DNA of 42,299 nucleotides from a bacterium (GTDB lineage: Bacteria; Acidobacteriota; Thermoanaerobaculia; Multivoradales; J023), in contig JAAELT010000302.1 of assembly GCA_024226315.1 (NCBI GenBank), forward strand, positions 1 to 42,299, in the 5' to 3' direction. Made by a program: the position numbers and the translations under genes. Below the pieces are notes generated by a model. It made no database searches. It had not been told where the DNA came from and saw only the letters and a list, made by a program, of their open reading frames with translations. Of this stretch, positions 28,874-36,321 are shown piece by piece (the stretch's first letter is position 1; every line of letters begins with the position of its first letter).

Positions 28874-28951
28874 TCAGAGCCCCGAGCAGGATCCGGGGCC
28901 GATGCCCGCGGGATCGCCCTGGGTGAGAACAAGGACAGGAGGCCGGTTCAG
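28874..28951 (-). pseudogene. 5' stub of pdxA (4-hydroxythreonine-4-phosphate dehydrogenase)
   Basis: Directly after the Hfq-like stop, the minus strand encodes NRPPVLVLTQGDPAGIGP and then breaks into SCSGL and a stop at 28874. V-x-x-x-x-GDPAGIGPE is the N-terminal signature of PdxA, the vitamin B6 biosynthesis dehydrogenase, so these are its first 18 or so codons with the rest deleted. The codon where a start should be is CTG (28949-28951), overlapping the Hfq-like TGA as CTGA; an ancestral ATGA overlap is plausible. I infer that hfq-like and pdxA once formed an operon and a deletion brought pckA next to the break. Confidence 0.65.
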
Positions 28952-29262
28952 CTCCGCTCCCGCCGACGGAAGCGCTTGAGCTCCTCTTCCTTGAACATGT
29001 AGCGGATGTTGTGCTTCAGGATCAGCAGGTTGGGACCGTTCTGGCGGTTGAGCTTGAGCGTCCCCTTGTCGTACCACTCGATCCAGCCGTGGAGCTCTTC
29101 GTCGTTGGTCAGCACCACCACCATCGGCGTCTTGGCGGCCATCTGCTTGAGGTAGTAGAACTCCTCGGCGTTGGTCTGCTCGGGCGGAACCTGTTTGCGG
29201 CGAGCACCGCGGCTCGATCGCTGTTCTCCGGAGTCAGGTCGAATCAGCTTGCGTTGGGTCAT
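28948..29262 (-). CDS. Hfq-like (LSm-fold) RNA-binding protein
   Basis: The 104-residue protein has a basic N-terminal arm of about 30 residues (RRKQVPPEQTNAEE) and an Sm core: FYYLKQMAAKTPMVVVLTND (Sm1 start), ELHGWIEWYDKGTLKLNR, then ILKHNIRYM (the Hfq-type K-H in Sm2). A short Arg-rich tail ends it. This is the divergent Hfq-related form rather than the compact enterobacterial Hfq; the proximal-face residues are only partly conserved. A post-transcriptional role with small RNAs is likely. It starts inside the stop of the PSP1 gene (ATGA) and is followed by the pdxA stub. Confidence 0.85.
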   Translation of the reverse strand: MTQRKLIRPDSGEQRSSRGARRKQVPPEQTNAEEFYYLKQMAAKTPMVVVLTNDEELHGWIEWYDKGTLKLNRQNGPNLLILKHNIRYMFKEEELKRFRRRERS

Positions 29263-30011
29263 CGGGTTTCACCCGCCGCCTTTCCTGCCGGCCGGCGCTT
29301 GCTCCTGGGCGGCCGGCGCTTCTTCGCATAGAGTGGATCCTCGTAGGCCAGGCAGCAGAGCAAACGGCCGCACTGCCCCGAGATCTTCGAGGGATTTAGA
29401 CTCAGGTTCTGGCGTTTCGCCATCTGGATCGAGATCGGCTTGAAGTCCTCGAGCCAGGTCGAGCAACACAGGGTCCGGCCGCAGATACCGATGCCACCGA
29501 GCTGCTTGGCCTCGTCGCGGGCGCCGACCTGGACCATCCTCACACGGGTCGAGAACCTCTGCGCCAGCTCGCGCACCAGTTGCCGGAAGTCCACCCGGCC
29601 GTTGGCGGTGAAAAAGAAGGTGGCATGGCGGGCGTTGAGCGAGAAGTCGACCTTCGAGATCTTCATCTTCAGCTCGAGAGCACGCGCGCGGTCGCGGCAG
29701 AAGCCCTTGGCCAGCATTTCGTTCTTGAGCTTGTGCTCGTAGGCTCGCCGGTCGCCATCCGAGGCGTGCCGCAGCACTCGTCGAGCGCTCGACTTCTGGC
29801 ATGGCTTGAAGATCGGCATGGGCGACTGCTCCACCCGGCCGAAAGCCGGCCCGTGGTCAAAATCCACAACCACCCGGTCACCCCTGCCGTAGATCGAGCT
29901 CTCCGTGCGGCACAGGGTCAGGTTGGTCTCCTCACCGAACCTGACGCCGACGAAAGTGTCTTCCACCGCCGTCGACATTCCCTTGTAGGAGCATCCCGAG
30001 CAACCGCCCAT
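29259..30011 (-). CDS. PSP1/RicT-family protein
   Basis: The 250-residue protein has the PSP1 domain: VGVRFGEETNLTL, GDRVVVDFDHGPAFGRVE, SKVDFSLNARHATFFFTANGRVDFR, ELAQRFSTRVRMVQVGARDE, GIGICGRTLCCSTWLEDF and ISGQCGRLLCCLAYE. The CGRxLCC Cys pairs match RicT (YaaT) of Bacillus, part of an iron-sulfur complex that aids RNase Y-dependent mRNA processing; relatives lie by replication genes in many phyla. The N terminus adds GGCSGC, further Cys residues, and the C terminus is a Lys/Arg tail. It is coupled to the Hfq-like gene by a 4-bp overlap, so an RNA-metabolism pair is a natural inference. purD lies 37 bp upstream. Confidence 0.9.
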   Translation of the reverse strand: MGGCSGCSYKGMSTAVEDTFVGVRFGEETNLTLCRTESSIYGRGDRVVVDFDHGPAFGRVEQSPMPIFKPCQKSSARRVLRHASDGDRRAYEHKLKNEMLAKGFCRDRARALELKMKISKVDFSLNARHATFFFTANGRVDFRQLVRELAQRFSTRVRMVQVGARDEAKQLGGIGICGRTLCCSTWLEDFKPISIQMAKRQNLSLNPSKISGQCGRLLCCLAYEDPLYAKKRRPPRSKRRPAGKAAGETR

Positions 30012-30048
30012 TACTTGATCCTGTGAATCCGAAAAATGAAAAACACGT

Positions 30049-31326
30049 TCAGGAGCCGGCGCGGTTCAGCACCCGGCGGCCGATGTCGTGGCGGAAGATC
30101 CTGTTGTCCCAACGCACCGCGGTGGCGGCGCCGTAGGCCCGCTTGAGCGCGTCCCGCAGGGTCGCGCCGCTGGCGCAGACGTTGAGCACCCGGCCACCGG
30201 CAGCCACAAGTTGACCGTCCTTGATCGCGGTACCGGCTTGGAAGATCTCGACCCCTTCCTGGCCCGCGGCGGCCTCGAGGCCGGTGATCACGTCGCCCTT
30301 GGCGGGCTTCTCGGGGTAACCCTTGCTGGCCAGCACGATGCAGGCGGCCGCCTCTTTGCGAAAATTGAGCCGTGGGGTCTCGAAGCGCCCGGCAGCGCCG
30401 CTGGCGAGCACTTCGAGCAGGTCGCCCTCCATGCGCAGGAAGATCGGCTGTGCCTCCGGATCGCCGAAGCGCACGTTGAACTCCAGCACTCGCGGGCCGT
30501 CCTCAGTCAGCATCAACCCGGCGTAGAGCACGCCCATGAAGCGGCGGTTCTCCGCGTCCATGCCGGCCACCGTCGGCCGGATCACGCGATCGAGAATCTC
30601 GGAGCCGGTACCGCCGAGCACACCGGCCGGGCTGTGGGCGCCCATGCCGCCGGTGTTGGGCCCCTCGTCGCCGTCGCCCAGGCGCTTGTAGTCCTTCGAC
30701 GTGGCTACAGGAAGCACGCGCTCGCCGTCACAGATCGCGATGAAGGAGATTTCCTCGCCCTCGAGGCATTCCTCGACCACCACGCGCTCGGCGGCGGTGC
30801 CGAACCGGCGCTCGTCGAAAAAGGTCGCCAGGTGGCCCTCCAGCTCGTGCTCGTCGTGGGGGATCATCACGCCCTTGCCGGCGGCCAGACCGTCGGCCTT
30901 GAGCACCACCGGGAAGCCGAATCGCCGCACCGCCAGTCGCGCCTCTTCGGCGCCGTGAACGATCTCGAATTCAGCGGTCGGAATACCGTGCCGCTTCATG
31001 AACTCTTTGGCGAATACCTTGCTGCCCTCGAGCTCCGCCGCCTGTCGCCGCGGCCCGAAGATCGGCAGCCCACGGTTGATGAACTCGTCGACGATGCCGA
31101 GCGCCAGCGGCAGCTCCGGGCCGACCACCGTGAGATCGATCTTCGCCTCGGCGGCGAAGTCGGCGAGGTCGTGGATCGCGTCGGCCGGAATCGGAACGGG
31201 GTCGGCGACCTCGGCGATGCCAGGGTTCGCCGGCGCGCAGTAGAGCTCCTCGAGCAGCGGGCTCTGGCGGAGCTTCCAGCACAGAGCGTGCTCCCGGCCG
31301 CCCGAGCCGATGACCAGAGCTTTCAT
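30049..31326 (-). CDS. purD: phosphoribosylamine-glycine ligase
   Basis: The 425-residue ATP-grasp enzyme joins phosphoribosylamine and glycine, the second step of purine synthesis. It shows IGSGGREHALCWKL at the N terminus, GPELPLALGIVDEF, VVLKADGLAAGKGVMI near residue 140 (ATP-grasp loop), NTGGMGAHSPAG near 220 and LEFNVRFGDPEAQ (metal Glu/Asn) near 287. Length and order are standard. It heads a minus-strand group with the PSP1 and Hfq-like genes and diverges from mtnA across about 200 bp. That gap contains an AT-richer stretch near 31447-31490 where promoters probably lie. Confidence 0.97.
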   Translation of the reverse strand: MKALVIGSGGREHALCWKLRQSPLLEELYCAPANPGIAEVADPVPIPADAIHDLADFAAEAKIDLTVVGPELPLALGIVDEFINRGLPIFGPRRQAAELEGSKVFAKEFMKRHGIPTAEFEIVHGAEEARLAVRRFGFPVVLKADGLAAGKGVMIPHDEHELEGHLATFFDERRFGTAAERVVVEECLEGEEISFIAICDGERVLPVATSKDYKRLGDGDEGPNTGGMGAHSPAGVLGGTGSEILDRVIRPTVAGMDAENRRFMGVLYAGLMLTEDGPRVLEFNVRFGDPEAQPIFLRMEGDLLEVLASGAAGRFETPRLNFRKEAAACIVLASKGYPEKPAKGDVITGLEAAAGQEGVEIFQAGTAIKDGQLVAAGGRVLNVCASGATLRDALKRAYGAATAVRWDNRIFRHDIGRRVLNRAGS

Positions 31327-31524
31327 GACGACCTCCCCGCGGTCGCGGCTGTTCCGGCAACGCCCGGGCGGGCCGCGTGCTGTGATGTGATGACCATGGT
31401 GTGGGGTGGGAGCTCTTCCTCGAACGTCGCGGGCCAGCCCGCTGTCTATGAATATCGGATCAAATCATACCCGAAAAATCACCCAGCGTCTTGCGGGCGG
31501 TCTCCTGGGTAAGATACGCGCACC

Positions 31525-32625
31525 ATGGACAAACAGGACAGCTCCGAAGCCCCGGCCGCCGAATCACCGGCAGGCGCCGACGCCTTCTCACCCATCGCCT
31601 GGCGCGACGGCGGCTTGTGGCTGCTCGACCAGACGTTGCTGCCCGCCGAGGAGGAGTGGATCGACTGCTCGACTCCCGAGATCATCGCCGACGCCATCCG
31701 CCGTCTGGCGGTGCGCGGCGCGCCGGCGATCGGCGTCTCGGCCGCCTACGGCCTGGTGGTCGGCCTCAGAGACGTCGAGCGCGCCGAGGATCTGGGCTCC
31801 CGCTTCGAAGAGGTCTACGAGCTGTTGGCGAGCACCCGGCCGACGGCCGTCAACCTGCGCTGGGCGCTCGATTATGGCCGGAGGGTGTTCGAGGAGCACC
31901 GCGCGGGAGGACCGGAAGCGACGCGCGCGGCGCTGCTCGAGTGGGCCAAAGGCGTCCACGCCGACGACATCGACTCCTGCCGCCGCATGGGGGAGCATGC
32001 CGTCGAGCTGTTTCGCGAGGGCGACAAGGTGCTCACCCACTGCAACGCCGGCGCGCTCGCCACCGGCGGCTACGGCACCGCCGTGGGCGTGATCACCTCA
32101 TGCTTCCACCACGGCCGGCTGGCGCAGGTCTGGGTCGACGAGACCCGGCCCCTGCTCCAGGGCGCGCGCCTCACCGCCTGGGAGCTCAGTCGGCTGAACA
32201 TCCCCTACCGGGTGGTCACGGACTCCAGCGTCGGCGCCCTGATGTCGCGCGACATGGTCGACCGCGTCGTCGTCGGCTCCGACCGTATCGCCGCCAACGG
32301 CGACGTCGCCAACAAGATCGGCACCTACACCGTCGCCGTGCTGGCCGCCCGCCACGGCGTGCCCTTCTACGTCGCCGCCCCGCTCTCCACCATCGACCTG
32401 CACACCGCCACCGGCGACGACATCCCGATCGAGATCCGCGACCCGGAGGAGGTCACCCGCATCGCCGGCGTCGACATGTCGCCGAACACCGAGATGGCCC
32501 AGAACTTTGCCTTCGACGTCACCCCCAACGACCTGGTCGCGGCGATCATCACCGAGGTCGGGGTGCTGCGGGCGCCGTACGTCGAGAGCATCCGCGAGGC
32601 GTTCGCGCAGGCCGAAGCCGGCTGA
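31525..32625 (+). CDS. mtnA: methylthioribose-1-phosphate isomerase
   Basis: The 366-residue enzyme isomerises the aldose to the ketose sugar phosphate in the methionine salvage pathway. Family motifs are AVRGAPAIGVSAAYGL near residue 62, NLRWALD, LTHCNAGALATGGYGTA near 170 (catalytic Cys), DETRPLLQGARLTAWEL near 208 and GSDRIAANGDVANKIGTY near 250 (catalytic Asp). The N terminus carries an Ala/Ser/Pro-rich leader of about 30 residues. No other mtn gene is visible. It is the last clearly vertical housekeeping gene before the toxin-antitoxin region. Confidence 0.96.
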   Translation: MDKQDSSEAPAAESPAGADAFSPIAWRDGGLWLLDQTLLPAEEEWIDCSTPEIIADAIRRLAVRGAPAIGVSAAYGLVVGLRDVERAEDLGSRFEEVYELLASTRPTAVNLRWALDYGRRVFEEHRAGGPEATRAALLEWAKGVHADDIDSCRRMGEHAVELFREGDKVLTHCNAGALATGGYGTAVGVITSCFHHGRLAQVWVDETRPLLQGARLTAWELSRLNIPYRVVTDSSVGALMSRDMVDRVVVGSDRIAANGDVANKIGTYTVAVLAARHGVPFYVAAPLSTIDLHTATGDDIPIEIRDPEEVTRIAGVDMSPNTEMAQNFAFDVTPNDLVAAIITEVGVLRAPYVESIREAFAQAEAG

Positions 32626-32640
32626 CGAATGCACGTCCTT

Positions 32641-32702
32641 TCAAGAGTACGCTAGACTGTACGTCTAGTAGGCGACTCTCTACCGGAATCGCCCTCTTGA
32701 AG
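32641..32702 (+). promoter_or_regulatory. nested inverted repeats, candidate operator of the Phd/RelE module
   Basis: CTAGAC and GTCTAG form a 6-bp inverted repeat around 5 bases (32653-32669), and a TAGACT -10-like box falls inside it. An outer pair TTCAAGAG (32641-32648) and CTCTTGAA (32695-32702) encloses it and reaches the ribosome site of the antitoxin gene. Autorepression by the antitoxin-toxin complex at such palindromes is usual for Phd/YefM modules. Confidence 0.5.
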
Positions 32703-32711
32703 GAGATCCAG

Positions 32712-32993
32712 ATGCACCGGCCCCGCCTCGACAAAGACATACGGCCCCTGTCCGAGTTCCGAGCCAACGCAGCGACGTTGGTCCAACAGGTACAAGAGAC
32801 CAAACGGCCCCTGGTGCTGACCCGACGGGGTCACAGCGCCGCTGTGCTCATCGACGTCACCGAGTTCGAGCGTCTGGTCGGCGAGATCGAGGTTCTCAGG
32901 GACATCCGCCGCGGGGAGCGCCAGCTCGAGAACGGCGAAGGCATTCCTCATGAAGAAGCGCGAGCCCGCGTGATGGCAACATTGAATCGATGA
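32712..32993 (+). CDS. Phd/YefM-family antitoxin
   Basis: The 93-residue protein has the Phd/YefM N-terminal DNA-binding fold: IRPLSEFRANAATLVQQVQE, TKRPLVLTRRGHSAAVLID and VTEFERLV, followed by a charged helical tail (DIRRGERQLENGEGIPHEEA) that would wrap the toxin. ATG 32712 follows GGAG. Its stop overlaps the toxin start by 4 bp (ATGA), the standard arrangement for type II modules with the antitoxin first. The inverted repeats just upstream are likely its own operator. Confidence 0.9.
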   Translation: MHRPRLDKDIRPLSEFRANAATLVQQVQETKRPLVLTRRGHSAAVLIDVTEFERLVGEIEVLRDIRRGERQLENGEGIPHEEARARVMATLNR

Positions 32994-33286
32994 AGGTCCG
33001 TTGGATGCCTCTGGCCCTAGGCCAGGTTCAAGAGATCGTCGATTACATCAAGCAGGACAAGCCCGAGGCAGCCGGCCGATGGGCCGACGCCGTTTTCGAT
33101 CTCGTGGAAGGCCTGGCGGCATTCCCGAAGAAGGGGCGGGTCATTCCGGAGGCGGGCCGCGAAGAGATTCGCGAACTGTTCCATGGCGACTATCGGATCA
33201 TCTATCGGCTGGATGAGGAACTGATCTCGATCCTGTCGGTACGGCACGGCTACCGTCTTCTTGATCCGGAGGAGGTTCTGAAGTGA
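32990..33286 (+). CDS. RelE/ParE-superfamily toxin
   Basis: The 98-residue protein has the RelE/ParE fold: VRWMPLALGQVQEIVDYIKQ, the helix KPEAAGRWADAVFDLVEGL, FPKKGRVIPEAGREEIRELF, then GDYRIIYRLDEELISILSVRHGYRLL. The pattern G-x-Y-R-I-I-Y-R and a late HG are typical of the ParE/RelE group; gyrase poisoning and mRNA cleavage cannot be told apart by eye. It overlaps the antitoxin and is itself overlapped by the GNAT gene (GTGA), so three genes are translationally chained. Confidence 0.9.
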   Translation: MKVRWMPLALGQVQEIVDYIKQDKPEAAGRWADAVFDLVEGLAAFPKKGRVIPEAGREEIRELFHGDYRIIYRLDEELISILSVRHGYRLLDPEEVLK

Positions 33287-33801
33287 GAGCAGGACTGCCG
33301 GGGATTCGCCCTGAGATAGAGGATGACGCGGCCGCCGTCCGGGCGGTGAACGAGGCCGCCTTCGACTCGCCGGCCGAAGCCAACCTGGTGGCCGTGCTCA
33401 GGGAGCAGGCGCGGCCCGTCATTTCCCTGGTCGCCGAGGACGCGGGAGAGGTCGTGGGCCACATCCTGTTCTCGCCCGTCACGCTCCCCGGTCATCCCGA
33501 GCTGCACATCATGGGGCTCGCTCCCATGGCGGTCTTGCCGAAGCATCAGCGCCGAGGCGTCGGCTCGGCGCTGGTACGCGCGGGCATCGAGAAGTGCGAG
33601 AAGCTGGGTGCCAGCGCCGTCGTGGTGCTGGGTCACCCGGAGTACTACCCGCGTTTCGGCTTCGTGCCGGCCGCTCGCTTCGGCATCGGCTGCGAGTACG
33701 ACGTGCCGGAGGAAGTCTTCATGGCGCTCGAGCTCCGGGCCGGTCATCTCGCCGACGCGGCCGGCAAGGTCCGGTACCACGCCGCGTTCGGCGACGTCTG
33801 A
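33283..33801 (+). CDS. YhbS-like GNAT N-acetyltransferase
   Basis: The 172-residue GNAT protein has AAAVRAVNEAAFDSPAEANL near residue 15, EVVGHILFSPV, LAPMAVLPKHQRRGVGSALV near residue 80-98 (the Q-R-R-G-V-G acetyl-CoA loop) and VLGHPEYYPRFGFVPA near 120, all typical of the YhbS branch. The start is GTG 33283, inside the toxin stop. YhbS-like enzymes are usually stand-alone; here the gene is chained to a toxin-antitoxin pair. That may be chance adjacency or a third functional partner. Confidence 0.85.
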   Translation: MRAGLPGIRPEIEDDAAAVRAVNEAAFDSPAEANLVAVLREQARPVISLVAEDAGEVVGHILFSPVTLPGHPELHIMGLAPMAVLPKHQRRGVGSALVRAGIEKCEKLGASAVVVLGHPEYYPRFGFVPAARFGIGCEYDVPEEVFMALELRAGHLADAAGKVRYHAAFGDV

Positions 33802-33845
33802 GAGACCTCGGCCGGCTTCAACCCTATCGCCAGACGCCGCAGGGA

Positions 33846-34148
33846 TCAGAAACCACGCGCGAGGATGCTGCTGACGTCGCGGGCACCGTGGAGAACGCGG
33901 ACGACCTCGAGCGGTTTGCGATCTGGCCGATAGATGATCAGGTACGAGAAGACGGGCCAGAAACGAAGTGGCTCGTCGGTGAGATCCTCCCGCAGATGGC
34001 CAATGCCCGGCATCTCTGCAAGCCGCATCATCGCCGACCGGAGCTGCTTCATCACCTGGCGAGCCGCTTTCGGACTGTCTTGCGCGATGTATTCGGCGAT
34101 CTCGATCAGGTCCTCGCGGGCCTCTGGCGAGAGGATGTACCGTCTCAT
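33846..34148 (-). CDS. parE: ParE-family toxin
   Basis: The 100-residue product matches plasmid ParE toxins: YILSPEAREDLIEIAEYIAQ, SPKAARQVMKQLRSAMMRLAE, PGIGHLREDLTDEPLRFWPV and YLIIYRPDRKPLEVVRVLHGARD. These are the family's characteristic order, ending in the V-L-H-G-x-R-D signature. ParE proteins poison DNA gyrase. The start lies in the stop of the antitoxin gene (ATGA), so the pair is cotranscribed on the minus strand and converges with the Phd/RelE/GNAT operon. Confidence 0.93.
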   Translation of the reverse strand: MRRYILSPEAREDLIEIAEYIAQDSPKAARQVMKQLRSAMMRLAEMPGIGHLREDLTDEPLRFWPVFSYLIIYRPDRKPLEVVRVLHGARDVSSILARGF

Positions 34149-34438
34149 CCGCGGTCGGTCTTCTCTTGCTCTAGGCGGGCCAGGCGAGATTCGATCTCGG
34201 CGAAGACCTGCTCCCCGGGAATGCCTTCCCCGCGGTCCAGAGACGCCAGACCAGCGGCGATTTTCTGGCGGGCTTCCTCGAGGCCCGTCTGGCGCATTAC
34301 CTCCCGCTCTTCGAGGAGTCGGAGCCCCTCGCGGACAACCTCACTGGCCGAGAGGTACCGCCCGGAAGCCACGGTGGCCGCCACGAAATCGCTGAGCTTG
34401 GGGGTCAACGAGACATTGAGTGTCGTTCGTCCTGCCAT
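34145..34438 (-). CDS. parD: ParD-family ribbon-helix-helix antitoxin
   Basis: The 97-residue protein begins with the DNA-binding strand RTTLNVSLTPKLSDFVAATV and the helices SGRYLSASEVVREGLRLLEE, the ParD/CopG-type ribbon-helix-helix. A helical C-terminal half (ARQKIAAGLASLDRGEGIPG) would cover the toxin. Upstream is a consensus promoter with a 7-bp palindrome over its -35 box, very probably the ParD operator. The predicted transcription start coincides with the ATG, so the mRNA may be leaderless. Confidence 0.93.
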   Translation of the reverse strand: MAGRTTLNVSLTPKLSDFVAATVASGRYLSASEVVREGLRLLEEREVMRQTGLEEARQKIAAGLASLDRGEGIPGEQVFAEIESRLARLEQEKTDRG

Positions 34439-34444
34439 GGGTCA

Positions 34445-34477
34445 ACGATACGCTGGCTGCCACATTGTGTCAATGTG
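34445..34477 (-). promoter_or_regulatory. promoter and operator of the ParDE module
   Basis: On the minus strand TTGACA (34468-34473), 17 bp and TATCGT (34445-34450) form a strong sigma-70 promoter. CACATTG and CAATGTG (34461-34477) make a perfect 7-bp inverted repeat with a 3-bp centre, overlapping the -35 box. The -10 box ends seven bases before the ParD ATG. Confidence 0.75.
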
Positions 34478-34899
34478 TGCCAAGGCTCACGACGCCGAAA
34501 TGCTCCGCCAGCAGCCGGGTGCGCTCGGCCTCGCTCGCCGCCGTGCGCTCCCGCTGCTCGCCGCTCAGAGTGGTCTCGATCAGCCTCATGCCGCTCAGCG
34601 TCAGGCGCCCCTCGGGCGTTGCCCGCGAGCACACCCGGCTCTTGCGGAAGTGGGACTCCGGCGACGTCTGGTGCCAGCGGCAGCGATCGGTGTAGTCGGC
34701 GAAGGTATGGGCGCGCAGCCTCGTCGCGGAGCACGATCGGCTCTTCGGCGTGGATGCTCAGGTTCTCGAACGGCGCCGTCAGCAGGTGCGCCAGCTGCAG
34801 GTCGCGCAGGGTCGCGGCGTTGGCGTCGCGGGGGCCGCGATAGCGGATGCGGTCGAGGTAGGCGTCGACCTTCACGTCGGCTCCCGGGTGACCCGCCAT
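34470..34899 (-). pseudogene. arylamine N-acetyltransferase pseudogene with internal deletion
   Basis: The first 50 or so codons (from 34899) read VDAYLDRIRYRGPRDANAAT, LQLAHLLTAPFENLSIHAE and PIVLRDEA, the N terminus of the NAT family. From about 34722 the protein continues in another frame: AHTFADYTDRCRWHQTSPES, SHFRKSRVCSRATPEGRLTL and RLLAEHFGVVSLG with a stop at 34470, the NAT C terminus. About half of the gene is missing, including the catalytic-Cys segment (R-G-G-x-C) and much of the barrel, and the joint shifts frame. The enzyme is certainly dead. Its 3' end now carries the ParD operator, so the deletion is not linked to loss of that control. Confidence 0.88.
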
Positions 34900-35026
34900 C
34901 GGGGTGAGCTCGGAGTACCCAAGGGTTCGAGGCTAGTGCAGCGGTCGAGCGCGTCGCAACTCGAAGGCGGCAGTTGCTGAACGACTGGCCCGAGAGGCCG
35001 GCACAGATGCCAATCCGCGCAAACCG

Positions 35027-35122
35027 GGTGACGATGGTGACGATGGTGACGATGCCATCGTCACCCCCGTCACCGGTGACGATGACGATGATTCTTCGAT
35101 CACCATCGTCACCATCGTCACC
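35027..35122. repeat. 22-bp perfect inverted repeat built of GTGACGATG units
   Basis: 35027-35048 consists of repeated GGTGACGAT units and is the exact complement of 35101-35122. Between the arms are further copies in both directions (CATCGTCACC near 35056, GGTGACGATG near 35075), so several alternative hairpins or a cruciform could form. No T-run follows on either strand, so it is not an obvious terminator. Confidence 0.85.
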
Positions 35123-35286
35123 AGAGCCAGATCGCGAAGAGTTTCCGACCGTACCGGTCGGAGTACACGCGAATTCTGCGGAATCGGCGCCTTCGCCGAC
35201 GGTGATGATGGGTGACGATGTTACGAATCTACCCAGTTTCAGGGGTGTTACACGGCCGGAGTGCGTCCGAGGGGCCCAGTTGGTCG

Positions 35287-35394
35287 CACTTCGGTGACGA
35301 TGGATGACGATCTCGTTCTGTTGAACACACTTCGACGGCGATCGATCGCGACTTATTCCTGTTGAACACACTTCGGTGACGATGGATGACGATC
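35287..35394. repeat. 26-bp and 16-bp direct repeats
   Basis: A 26-bp sequence beginning CACTTCGGTGACGATGG occurs at 35287-35312 and again at 35369-35394. Between them TGTTGAACACACTTCG occurs at 35319-35334 and 35360-35375. The exact identity suggests recent duplication. A related CGAAGTGTGCTCAAC in opposite orientation lies near 35423. Confidence 0.85.
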
Positions 35395-35620
35395 CAATGG
35401 AAATGAGTCGACTTCGGACGGCGTCGAAGTGTGCTCAACTGGTGAGGGGGTGGGATTCTGGTCGACGAAAAGGTCTTGTTTGAGGCCCGGTTCGCGACTC
35501 TGAGCGCGGGAATTGTCGATTCGGTGCACGCAACAACGCTTCCGACACCTGAACCAGTCGGGCTCACTCCGAAGCGGCACAGTGGCCGCGCCCGAGGCCC
35601 GGAGGCCGTGGCAGCGGTCG

Positions 35621-35830
35621 GGATGGGGCAGTCTCCCAGTCGGGCGTCTGTTGCGCGTCCGGAGCGGCGTTCTTTCTCCGGTCGGACGTCTCGTTCACCT
35701 CCAGGATGACGTCCTTTCTCCGGTCGGACGTCTCGTTCACGTCCAAGATGGCGTCCTTTTTCCGGTCGAGCGTCTCGTTCACCTCCAGGATGACGTCCTT
35801 TTTCCAGTCGGACGCCTGACCGAGACCGAG
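35621..35830. repeat. second 42-bp tandem array, five units
   Basis: Units begin at 35621 (degenerate), 35663, 35705, 35747 and 35789, exactly 42 bp apart. The central units start GATGACGTCCTTTCTCCGG, and each contains a short palindrome GACGTCC/GGACGTC around 11 bases. Both strands are open: the plus frame gives a 14-residue repeat (DDVLSPVGRLVHLQ) and the minus frame another (SDRRKDVILEVNET). The plus frame continues without a stop into the integrase remnant. Period and palindromic style equal the array at 1210-1368, but the base sequence is unrelated. Confidence 0.88.
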
Positions 35831-36321
35831 GTGGCTGGCACCCAGCCGGGGCGGCGCCGTGTTGACGGTGTGCCGTGGCTGGTGCTGACGTTGCTCTACG
35901 GCACGGGCATGCGCCTGATGGAGTGCCTGCGGCTCCGCGTCAAAGACATCGAGATCGTTCGGAACGAGATCACCATCCACGAGGGCAAGGGTGGCAAGGA
36001 CCGGAGGACGATGCTCCCAGGTGTCGTGAAGCCGGCACTCCAGACGCACTTGGCCACTGTGAAGGAGATCCACCAGAGCGATCTCGCCGAGGGCTTCGGT
36101 CGTGTGGAGCTACCGCACGCGCTGGCTAGGAAATACCCAGGCGCCGACAAGCAGTGGCGCTGGCAATACGTGTTTCCTTCAACCAAGAGATCGATGGACC
36201 GCAGGTCAGGCGTTGTGCGCCGTTTCTATTGGGCCACGCCAGCGTGAAGACCACAATGATCTACACGCACGTCTTGAACCGCGGCGGGCGTGGGGTGGCG
36301 AGCCCGGCGGACGTTCTATGA
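35813..36321 (+). pseudogene. integron-type tyrosine recombinase (IntI-like), decayed
   Basis: From LTETEV the plus strand encodes DGVPWLVLTLLYGTGMRLME and CLRLRVKDIE, then HEGKGGKDRRTMLPG, GFGRVELPHALARKYPGADK and WQYVFPSTKRSMDRRSG. The last two segments cover the extra IntI-specific region that separates integron integrases from other tyrosine recombinases. The frame then ends as FYWATPA. The true end lies one frame over: LLGHASVKTTMIYTHVLNRG, GRGVASPADVL, stop 36319-36321. About 50 residues with the HxxR motif are deleted at the joint, and the N-terminal core-binding domain is absent, replaced by the 42-bp array. The first Arg and the final Tyr survive. It cannot recombine DNA. Confidence 0.88.

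Larger units (their letters stand above)
34900..35620. other. gene-free repeat region between the NAT pseudogene and the 42-bp array
   Basis: No frame gives a recognisable protein. The stretch holds a long inverted repeat of GTGACGATG units (35027-35122) and two direct repeats (35287-35394). Single GTGACGATG copies recur near 35211 and inside the direct repeats, so the same 9-mer theme spreads over about 350 bp. Codon-like structure is absent on both strands. Confidence 0.6.

Noticed and set aside
35027..35122. Rho-independent terminator
   Set aside because: The long hairpin has no following T-run on either strand.
35621..35830. CRISPR array or a genuine repeat-protein gene
   Set aside because: No spacers, and neither strand has a start with a ribosome site ahead of the repeats; the plus frame continues into a dead integrase.
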